From Planctomycetota bacterium (GTDB lineage Bacteria > Planctomycetota > Phycisphaerae > FEN-1346), in NCBI GenBank assembly GCA_026386995.1, contig JAPLMO010000196.1, forward strand, positions 1-9,024: 9,024 nt of DNA. The letters run 5' to 3'. How positions within the stretch are numbered: position 1 is the stretch's first letter; the number at the start of each line of letters is the position of its first letter. Under the pieces are notes generated by a model. That model was not told the DNA's origin and did not search any database. It worked only from the letters and a program-made list of their open reading frames with translations. Shown here one piece after another: positions 1-5,140 of this stretch. Made by a program: the position numbers and the translations under genes.

Positions 1-518
1 GGCGGCAGGCGGTCAAAAAGGACGCCGAACCGATGGTGCCGCAGGCCACGCCGCGCCACCAGGTACAACAAGCCGTAGATGCACGCGAACCCGAACGCCG
101 TGTAGGCCATCAGCGCCGGCACGACGTGCAGGCGGGCCCAGACCGACTCGGCCGCCTCGCTGGGCGGCAAAGAGCCCGGCGCGGCCAGAAAGACCGTCGA
201 GGTGTACTGAAAGAGGAACGCCAGAAGGATGACGAACGCGCCGCTGCGTCGGTCGCGGCTGGCGAACTCGACGACCATGTACACGGCGGCGATCGCCAGC
301 GCCACCACCGAGAGAATCTCATGGGAATCGGTCGGCGGCCGGCCCAGGTGGATGCCCCGCAGCACGAGCATCGCCAAGTGCACGCCGATCACCGGCAGCA
401 GCCACGGATTGCGCGCAACGGTGCGCGTCCGCAGAAAAAACGTGGCCCCGTAATCTATCAAGAGGGCCAGGTACAGAAGCGGCAACAGCCAGTTGCCGAC
501 CGTCAGCACTGAAGCCAT
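1..518 (-). CDS. HemX/CcsA-like cytochrome c assembly family membrane protein, 3' end beyond window
   Basis: The minus-strand frame opens at ATG 518 with an AAGGA motif 8 nt upstream (AAGGAACGGACC-ATG) and stays open to the window edge, giving 172 visible residues. They form about five hydrophobic helices (near residues 4-27, 38-55, 67-87, 92-112 and 130-158). The pattern TDSHEILSVVALAI followed by a helix and an acidic residue, and later LHVVPALMAYTAFGFACIYG, matches the N-terminal half of the CcsA/CcmC/HemX superfamily, which handles heme in the inner membrane. The diagnostic tryptophan-rich WWG...WDP heme motif would lie in the missing C-terminal half, so HemX-type (tetrapyrrole gene-associated) and CcsA-type cannot be told apart. 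It is transcribed divergently from resB-ccsA. Membership in the superfamily is fairly sure; the exact role is inference. Confidence 0.75.
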   Translation of the reverse strand, partial: MASVLTVGNWLLPLLYLALLIDYGATFFLRTRTVARNPWLLPVIGVHLAMLVLRGIHLGRPPTDSHEILSVVALAIAAVYMVVEFASRDRRSGAFVILLAFLFQYTSTVFLAAPGSLPPSEAAESVWARLHVVPALMAYTAFGFACIYGLLYLVARRGLRHHRFGVLFDRLP

Positions 519-574
519 GGTCCGTTCCTTACGTAAGCAGGCGATATGGACCCGCACGGCGAAACAGGCGGTTT

Positions 575-603
575 ATTATACACTCTCCCCACCCTTTGGA
601 TAA
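575..603 (-). promoter_or_regulatory. Sigma-70-type promoter for the HemX/CcsA-like gene
   Basis: On the minus strand a perfect TATAAT (575-580) is preceded by 17 nt and then TTATCC (598-603; 3 of 6 matches to TTGACA). A start would fall near 568, about 50 nt before ATG 518. Spacing and -10 are good; the -35 is weak. Confidence 0.5.
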
Positions 604-604
604 G

Positions 605-749
605 GTTTCGGGTGCCTATTGAGCCAAGGCAGGGTGGCATGCCCAGCACGCTGTTTGCTGGGCATGCTGTTGCGCCTGCCATAGAGCATGCCCACGCAAA
701 CGGCGGCGTGGGCATGCCACCCCGCTTGGGCTGAATGAGCGCCCGAAAC
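605..749. repeat. 145 bp palindromic REP-like element with two inverted hairpins
   Basis: The outer arms begin with GTTTCGGG (605-612) and end with its complement CCCGAAAC (742-749), and remain imperfectly complementary inward for about 39 nt. The next layer is a perfect 14 bp pair: 632-645 (GGGTGGCATGCCCA) with 709-722. Inside are two independent 12 bp hairpins: 637-648/656-667 with a loop reading CGCTGTT, and 686-697/706-717, whose complement-strand loop reads CGCCGTTT. The two hairpin units are inverted copies of each other. No coding frame here is convincing. The element occupies most of the space between the divergent HemX-like and resB genes. Confidence 0.85.
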
Positions 750-797
750 TAAGCGGTTACTCCCTCCGCATTTTCTATGGCCACGGCCGCGCCAACC

Positions 798-806
798 TGA
801 TACCAT
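798..806 (+). promoter_or_regulatory. Possible extended -10 promoter of resB
   Basis: The sequence TGATACCAT is a TGnTAnnnT extended -10. No recognisable -35 lies upstream. The predicted start point is at or within a few bases of the resB ATG at 815, which would give a leaderless message; this agrees with the lack of a Shine-Dalgarno sequence before that ATG. Confidence 0.3.
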
Positions 807-814
807 GCGTTGTT

Positions 815-2272
815 ATGAAGCAACTTCGTCAAGCGATCCTCTGGGCCGTCCTGGCGGCCATTTTTTTGTTGATGGCATTATCGGCCATTGGCGCGTTGCT
901 CGGCGCAGAAAAAGCGCGGGAACTCTTCAACTCCGTCCCGATGATCGTCTACTGGTTCCTGTCGCTCCTGTTGCTTGCGGCCGGGTTTGCGTCCTTTCGC
1001 CGCCTGATCGCGGCGCCGGCGGGCCTGGCGATGCACCTCGGGGCACTTCTGATCATCGGGGGGGCCATGTGGGGCTCGGAAACGGGCCATCAGTGGCGAA
1101 CCGCGTGGTTCGGCGTCCAGAAGGCCCAGTCCGGCATGATGCACATCGCCGAGGGCGAGGCCGATGACGCCATCCGCGACGAGCGCGACGAGCCCATCGT
1201 CAAACTCCCCTTCAGCCTGCACCTGAAGGACTTCCGAATCGAGTACTGGCCCGCCAAGGAGACGCAGTGGAGCCTGGTCGTCGTCTCCCCGGTCATGGAC
1301 GCCGAAGGCCACCTCATGGCCCGCCAGCAGCAGAGCGTCGGCTGGAAACCCGGCGAGGACATCCCGCTCCCCCTGACGAACGTGCACCTGAAGGTCCTCC
1401 AGTACCTACCTCACGCGCGGCCGACGTTCGCCGCGGGCGCCAAGCCGCACATGGCCATCACCGACGCCGCCGGCAAGATGCTAGGCGACCTTCCGCCCGA
1501 GGCGGGGGCCGAGGTCGCCTTCAAGGAGCCGGCCGTCACGGTGAAGATCACCCGCGTGTTCCAGAACTTCAAGATCATGGGCGGCGGGCCACAGCGGCAG
1601 ATTATCGACGCCGTCGGCCAGGGCGAAAACCCCGCCCTCCAGGTCCTCGTCAGCCGCGGCACGGAGACCGTCTGGGAAGGCTACGTCTTTCCGCTGATGC
1701 CGGGGCAGGTCGAGCCGACGCCGGGGGCCAGCCCGCTCATCCTTCAGTACGCGATGCCCGGGCCGACCGGCGCCGCGGAAGACCCGGCCTCGCCGTCGCC
1801 CGCGATGGAACTGCTCCTAACGCACGGCAGCCGCCAGGAGCGCCAGTGGATCATGCCGGAGCCGGGGGCAGACATGGCACAACTGCCGCTGGCCCCGCTG
1901 GTGGCCGGCGGCCCCGAGGCGCACGGCATGGGCCGCATGATGGCCCCCGAACTTTACCTCGTCCAGCCGCGCGGCTCCGTCAAGTCCTATCAGAGCGACG
2001 TGACCATCCTCGAAGACAACCGCAAGGTGGGCGAGGCCGTCATCGAGGTCAACCACCCGCTGCACTGGGGCGGCTATAGTTTCTACCAGTCGTCGTACGA
2101 TGCAGAGCGCGAGTCGTACACGGTGCTCTCGGTCGTTTCGGATTCCGGGCTGGTCGTGGTGTACCTGGGGATGGCGCTTCTCTCGATCGGGGCCTTCTAC
2201 CGGTTCTGGGTCTGGGCGGCCTGGATGTGGCTGAGCCGGAGCAAGCCGCGCAAAACGCAAGGTGCGAAGTAA
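815..2272 (+). CDS. resB: ResB/Ccs1 cytochrome c biogenesis protein
   Basis: A 485-residue inner-membrane protein. With CcsA it forms the system II synthase that passes heme across the membrane and attaches it to CXXCH apocytochromes. Three N-terminal helices are visible (about 7-30, 42-60 and 70-87), the third carrying a histidine (H74 in LAMHLG). A large extracytoplasmic domain of about 350 residues follows, with LHLKDFRIEYWP near its start, and a last helix at about 438-468. The family signature VNHPLHWGGYSFYQ (from residue 412) precedes the last helix. There is no evident Shine-Dalgarno before ATG 815, but the start is set by the hydrophobic helix that begins at once, and no later in-frame Met keeps it. 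ccsA follows after 14 nt, so the two are probably one operon. Length and domain order fit the family. Confidence 0.92.
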   Translation: MKQLRQAILWAVLAAIFLLMALSAIGALLGAEKARELFNSVPMIVYWFLSLLLLAAGFASFRRLIAAPAGLAMHLGALLIIGGAMWGSETGHQWRTAWFGVQKAQSGMMHIAEGEADDAIRDERDEPIVKLPFSLHLKDFRIEYWPAKETQWSLVVVSPVMDAEGHLMARQQQSVGWKPGEDIPLPLTNVHLKVLQYLPHARPTFAAGAKPHMAITDAAGKMLGDLPPEAGAEVAFKEPAVTVKITRVFQNFKIMGGGPQRQIIDAVGQGENPALQVLVSRGTETVWEGYVFPLMPGQVEPTPGASPLILQYAMPGPTGAAEDPASPSPAMELLLTHGSRQERQWIMPEPGADMAQLPLAPLVAGGPEAHGMGRMMAPELYLVQPRGSVKSYQSDVTILEDNRKVGEAVIEVNHPLHWGGYSFYQSSYDAERESYTVLSVVSDSGLVVVYLGMALLSIGAFYRFWVWAAWMWLSRSKPRKTQGAK

Positions 2273-2286
2273 ACGAAAGTTGATTC

Positions 2287-3282
2287 ATGGCGCTTAAACT
2301 CACCACCATCGGCATCCTGGTCTACGTCGTCATGGCCCTGTACCTGGCGGCCGCGGCGGCGTATTCCGAGCGCCGGCTGCGGGCGACCCTGACCCTCGTT
2401 GCCCTGGGCATCGTCGCCGCCCTGCTGGCGGTCGGATTCCGCATCGCCGCGGCCTGGCAAGAGAACGCGGACGAACTCGAGAAGTTCCTCAACTTGTACA
2501 AGGCGTTTTTCTGCACCGGCATCATCATCTACACGGCCGTGGCGGTCCAACTGGTCGCGACCACACTCCTCAAACGCCTGGCGGGAACCGTCTTGTTCGG
2601 CATCGGATTCGGCGTTGCCGCCTTCACGTTCATCCTGCGGTGGATCGAGGTCGAGCACGTGCCGCTCCAGAACATGTTCGAGGTGTTCCTGTGCCTCGGG
2701 GCGCTGATGTGGCCAATCAGCCTTTTCTGCCGCAGGTTCCTGGGCGTGGGCGGCGAGGCGGCGGATGCGGCCATCGGCTTCATAGTGCTCTTCCCGGCGG
2801 GGCTCATCTTCAAGGCCGAGCCGCAGCAGTTGCCGCCTGCCCTCCAGAGTTTCCTCTTCCTGCCGCACGTCGCCTCTTACATGCTCTCGTACGTGATTCT
2901 GGCGAAGGCGGCCGTGCCCGCCTTCCAGGGTCTGTTCCTCCAGCGGCCTGCCGACGACCCTGCCGCCCTCGATTATGAGTCCGCCGCCAACCGCGTCGCG
3001 CGGATGGGCTTTCCGCTGCTGACGATCGGCCTTGTCCTGGGCATGTGGTGGGGCAAGGTCGCGTGGGGCGATTACTGGAACTGGGACCCCAAGGAACTCT
3101 GGTCCCTCATCTCGTGGCTAGTGTACCTGGAATACTTCCACTTCCGCTACATGTTCGGCCTGCGGTTCCGGCGGGCCAACTGCGCCTTGCTGATCGCCGG
3201 CCTTGCTGCGATCATCCTGACGCTTCTTTGGGTAAACCTCTCGCGGATCTTCGCCAGCGGCATGCACAGTTACGCATCTTAG
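2287..3282 (+). CDS. ccsA: CcsA/ResC cytochrome c biogenesis protein (heme handling subunit)
   Basis: A 331-residue polytopic membrane protein of about eight helices and the partner of ResB in system II cytochrome c maturation. The heme-binding WWD-type signature is intact: W254-W255-G256, W260-G-D-Y-W264 and W266-D-P-K-E-L-W-S. Other family marks are VPLQNMFE before an internal helix, a histidine in FLPHVASYM, and the conserved end MHSYAS with H327, which together would supply the axial ligands. The start ATG 2287 lies 14 nt after the resB stop, with only a weak GAAAG ribosome site, so translation may be coupled to resB. The gene ends with TAG at 3280-3282; because the conserved C-terminus finishes exactly there, TAG is a real stop codon in this genome. 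A terminator follows at 3525. Confidence 0.95.
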   Translation: MALKLTTIGILVYVVMALYLAAAAAYSERRLRATLTLVALGIVAALLAVGFRIAAAWQENADELEKFLNLYKAFFCTGIIIYTAVAVQLVATTLLKRLAGTVLFGIGFGVAAFTFILRWIEVEHVPLQNMFEVFLCLGALMWPISLFCRRFLGVGGEAADAAIGFIVLFPAGLIFKAEPQQLPPALQSFLFLPHVASYMLSYVILAKAAVPAFQGLFLQRPADDPAALDYESAANRVARMGFPLLTIGLVLGMWWGKVAWGDYWNWDPKELWSLISWLVYLEYFHFRYMFGLRFRRANCALLIAGLAAIILTLLWVNLSRIFASGMHSYAS

Positions 3283-3303
3283 CATGACAACGCCAGATTG
3301 CGA

Positions 3304-3345
3304 TTTGCGCGGCGGGTCTCCGTACCCCTATGTGTTTAGCGCAAC
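3304..3345 (+). repeat. Intact copy of a 19 bp repeat, forming a hairpin after ccsA
   Basis: The 19 bases at 3304-3322 (TTTGCGCGGCGGGTCTCCG) recur exactly, on the opposite strand, at 5122-5140. Here the sequence can fold: TTGCGC (3305-3310) pairs with GCGCAA (3340-3345), with GGGT/ACCC inside. It begins 21 nt after the ccsA stop codon. Confidence 0.7.
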
Positions 3346-3347
3346 AT

Positions 3348-3434
3348 GCCGGGTGCCACGGCTGCGCTGTTTGCAGCCGTGCCCTGCGTCAAACGGCGGC
3401 ACGGTTGCTGAACGGCGCAACCGTGGCACCCGGC
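3348..3434. repeat. 87 bp REP-like element: two inverted hairpins inside an outer stem
   Basis: An outer perfect 14 bp stem (3348-3361 with 3421-3434, reading GCCGGGTGCCACGG) encloses two perfect 9 bp hairpins that share bases with it: 3357-3365/3373-3381 (CACGGCTGC, loop GCTGTTT) and 3400-3408/3417-3425 (CACGGTTGC). The hairpins are inverted copies; the C-G pair in one is T-A in the other, a compensated change. The head GGGTG-C/G-CA and the loop GCYGTT are shared with the element at 605-749. Confidence 0.85.
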
Positions 3435-3439
3435 CTCTA

Positions 3440-3493
3440 CACCCACCAATGCCGTTTTTCTCGCGTGAAAATGGTGGGTGCATAGCACCCACC
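3440..3493. repeat. Competing hairpins built from CACCCACC/GGTGGGTG blocks
   Basis: CACCCACCA (3440-3448) pairs perfectly with TGGTGGGTG (3472-3480), enclosing an inner TTTTC/GAAAA pair (3456-3460, 3467-3471). The same GGTGGGTGC (3473-3481) can instead pair with GCACCCACC (3485-3493) around a 3 nt loop. The two folds exclude each other. No gene is visible here. Confidence 0.65.
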
Positions 3494-3524
3494 CTATTCA
3501 TGAAAGGCTGCCGTGAGTCAAGGC

Positions 3525-3553
3525 AAAACGTCCCCACGCGGGGCCGTTTTTTT
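3525..3553 (+). terminator. Rho-independent terminator of the resB-ccsA operon
   Basis: AAAACG (3525-3530) and CCCC (3532-3535) pair with GGGG (3540-3543) and CGTTTT (3545-3550), with one T/C mismatch and an ACGC loop. The run of seven T (3547-3553) follows the stem. It lies 243 nt after the ccsA stop. The A-rich left arm means it may also act on the minus strand. Confidence 0.7.
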
Positions 3554-3815
3554 GCCGTTTTGAAGCGTCGACCGGGCACACCCCGGGCGTCACAGCATCC
3601 AGACGGCCAGGAATTCATCCCCCGACGGCTTTTCCCTGGAGACGTCCTTGCTGTTTTTTTGTCCGTTTTGTTGTCGCCTCGTCCGTGCACCGGGGGAGGG
3701 CTCTCGCGGTCCCACCTATTCATTTGTCTGACAGCATGCGTGCCGTCGCGGCCTTGCGGCCTGCGGCGGCCACACGATCTCGTCCGGTGCGGGCGGCCCA
3801 GTTACGTAGAGGTCG
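3554..3815. other. Non-coding stretch between the ccsA terminator and the IS110 recombinase stop
   Basis: No credible gene on either strand. It contains a T-rich direct repeat (GC-C/T-G, seven T, G, optional T, CCGTTTTG at 3543-3562 and 3650-3670) and a GC-rich imperfect hairpin at 3742-3770 (GCCGTCGCGGCC against GGCCTGCGGCGGC). The right end of the IS110 element should lie somewhere between 3815 and about 3640, but IS110 elements lack terminal inverted repeats, so I cannot fix it. Any 3' remnant of the interrupted membrane protein gene would also be here; none was recognised. Confidence 0.5.
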
Positions 3816-5015
3816 TCAGGCCATGGGGGCCTGCGCCATAGGGTGGAAGGGCTGGCCCGTTCCAGGACGAGAGTTCTTCTGGGACCGACGCGTCTCGCGC
3901 CCGCTCCCGGGCCGACGCGGCAGCGCCTCACAATAGGCCACGTTTCGACTCCACACGATATAGACCACCTTCACCAGTTCCCGAGCTACCTTGATGTACC
4001 CCCGGCCACGGTTCTTCCGGCCGCCCTCGGTCGCCCGATCAAACATCGCACGCCACTTCCCGCCACGCCTCACCGCCCCGTGCGCCGCCTCGATGAACGT
4101 CCATTTCAGCGTCCGGTTCCCCCGGCCCCCGAGGTGCCGGCCCAGCGGCGCCCGCTCAGGGTGCGATTCTCCCGTGTCGTCCGACCGCGGTGCCAGACAT
4201 GCGTACGCCGCCAACTTCCGATGGTTCTTGAACCGTCCGATGTCCCCGATCTCCGACCGCAGCGTGTGCGACAGGATCAGCCCGATCCCCGGAATCCCGT
4301 CCAGACGCCTGGCCAGTTCGTCACGCTCCAACTGCCCGTGCAGCGTCTTCGCAATTTCCAGCAGCTGCCCACGCAGGTACGTATGCAAACTTACCAGACC
4401 GCGCAACGCCTGCCGCGCGCCGTCCGGCAACACGCCGCCCGCGTGCCGGCCGTCCTGGCTCAATTGCTCCAGGAAGCGCCGGCCCAGGCCGCCGAACAGG
4501 TCCGTCCTCTCCTCGAAGAAAATCCCATGCCGGTGAAACACCGAGTGAATCCGGTTCTTCGTCCCGCTCGTGAGCCCCACCATGTCCGCCCGATACCGCA
4601 TCCACTCCCGACGGTCTCGCACGTCGGCCGGCGCCCGCCACACCATCCACCACGGCTCCGGATCCGACGGCGTCTCCGCCGGAAGCAGCGACAACAGGTC
4701 CGCGTCCTTCTTGTTCGTCTTCACCCATCCGCGGGCCTTGCGCATCCCGTCCACCTTGTAGCAGTTCGACAACTGCGGGTCCAAGCCGACCTCTTCCAAG
4801 AGGTCGCTCAGCCACCCCCATCCGAACGACGCCTCCAGCACGATCGGTATCCCCTTCGGCCACCGCGCCAACTGCTCTCGCAACCCGCTCCGGTTGGTGT
4901 GATCGAGTTGCTCACGCGCCACCACCCTGCCGTCCGCGTCCCGAAACGTCACGTGGCTCGACTTGTAGTGGACATCCATCCCGCCACAGGCTACACTCGC
5001 GTACCGATTCTTCAT
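3816..5015 (-). CDS. IS110-family transposase (DEDD recombinase)
   Basis: A 399-residue recombinase. The N-terminal RuvC-like DEDD domain shows D14 (GGMDVH), E61 (VLEAS) and D104 in KTNKKDA. A helical middle part follows, with RYRADMV and KNRIHSVFHRHGI. The C-terminal Transposase_20 domain begins with a helix-hairpin-helix (GIPGIGLILSHTL), then YACLAPRSDDTGE and GGRGNRTLKWTFIEAA. The C-tail ends in SRPGTGQPFHPM, a style I associate with IS110 proteins. ATG 5015 is chosen because a strong AAGGAGG (5022-5028) lies 7 nt upstream. By eye, the third acidic residue of the DEDD set is Asn (N101 in KTN) and the SG motif that carries the catalytic serine reads TG (T281). This may reduce activity or mark a subgroup. 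The frame is open upstream into the neighbouring membrane protein gene. Confidence 0.92.
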   Translation of the reverse strand: MKNRYASVACGGMDVHYKSSHVTFRDADGRVVAREQLDHTNRSGLREQLARWPKGIPIVLEASFGWGWLSDLLEEVGLDPQLSNCYKVDGMRKARGWVKTNKKDADLLSLLPAETPSDPEPWWMVWRAPADVRDRREWMRYRADMVGLTSGTKNRIHSVFHRHGIFFEERTDLFGGLGRRFLEQLSQDGRHAGGVLPDGARQALRGLVSLHTYLRGQLLEIAKTLHGQLERDELARRLDGIPGIGLILSHTLRSEIGDIGRFKNHRKLAAYACLAPRSDDTGESHPERAPLGRHLGGRGNRTLKWTFIEAAHGAVRRGGKWRAMFDRATEGGRKNRGRGYIKVARELVKVVYIVWSRNVAYCEALPRRPGSGRETRRSQKNSRPGTGQPFHPMAQAPMA

Positions 5016-5121
5016 GGGCTGCCTCCTTCCTGGTCCCTTGGTTCTACCAATACCCAAGAGACTACACGGTTGGTGGCAGCCTTTCATGGGATTACATGAA
5101 CGGCAATTCGGCAACAGACCT
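5016..5121 (-). ncRNA. Candidate bridge RNA / structured leader of the IS110 recombinase
   Basis: IS110 elements make a bridge RNA, usually from the non-coding end before the recombinase. Here the minus-strand leader folds into a hairpin TTCATG/CATGAA (5083-5100, 6 nt loop), then a larger domain: a perfect 7 bp outer stem GGCTGCC/GGCAGCC (5075-5081 with 5017-5023), a 12 + 9 nt internal loop, a 9 bp inner stem with one G-U pair (5054-5062 with 5033-5041) and a 12 nt terminal loop. This stem, internal loop, stem, loop shape is that of the target- or donor-binding loops. Part of the AAGGAGG ribosome site lies in the outer stem. The visible length (106 nt) is shorter than the IS621 bridge RNA, so the 5' end may lie further upstream. 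The fold was found by eye, without energy calculation. Confidence 0.45.
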
Positions 5122-5140
5122 CGGAGACCCGCCGCGCAAA
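5122..5140 (-). repeat. Second copy of the 19 bp repeat, at the presumed IS110 left junction
   Basis: Exact match, on the minus strand, to 3304-3322. Both copies start about 20 nt after a shared TGACA-R-CG and point the same way relative to the gene they follow. The GCGCAA partner that completes the hairpin in the other copy is missing here, as expected if the element has been split. Confidence 0.65.

Larger units (their letters stand above)
3816..5121 (-). mobile_element. IS110-family insertion sequence (ends approximate)
   Basis: The core is an IS110-type recombinase gene with a long structured non-coding leader and a short 3' side, the layout of the IS110 group. The left end (upstream of the recombinase) is placed next to the 19 bp repeat at 5122-5140, because that sequence also exists elsewhere without the element; a left end as far out as about 5165 is also possible. 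The right end is unknown and lies at or beyond 3816. No target duplication or terminal inverted repeat was found, as is usual for this family. Confidence 0.65.

Noticed and set aside
605..749. Palindromic region as a CRISPR array or tRNA
   Set aside because: Units are inverted hairpins with no regular spacers, and no tRNA cloverleaf or T-loop consensus is present.
3284..3841. 185-residue plus-strand open frame right after ccsA, and a 131-residue minus frame at 3328-3723
   Set aside because: Both run through hairpin repeats and the terminator, have no recognisable domain or ribosome site, and are rich in Cys/Arg/Pro as expected of GC-rich non-coding DNA.
3843..5099. 418-residue plus-strand frame opposite the recombinase
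   Set aside because: Arg/Pro/His-rich antisense shadow of a well-identified IS110 gene.
3304..5140. 19 bp inverted pair as terminal inverted repeats of one composite transposon
   Set aside because: IS110 elements lack such ends, the left copy forms its own hairpin with GCGCAA, and both copies sit in the same position relative to a gene end, which fits an intergenic repeat better.
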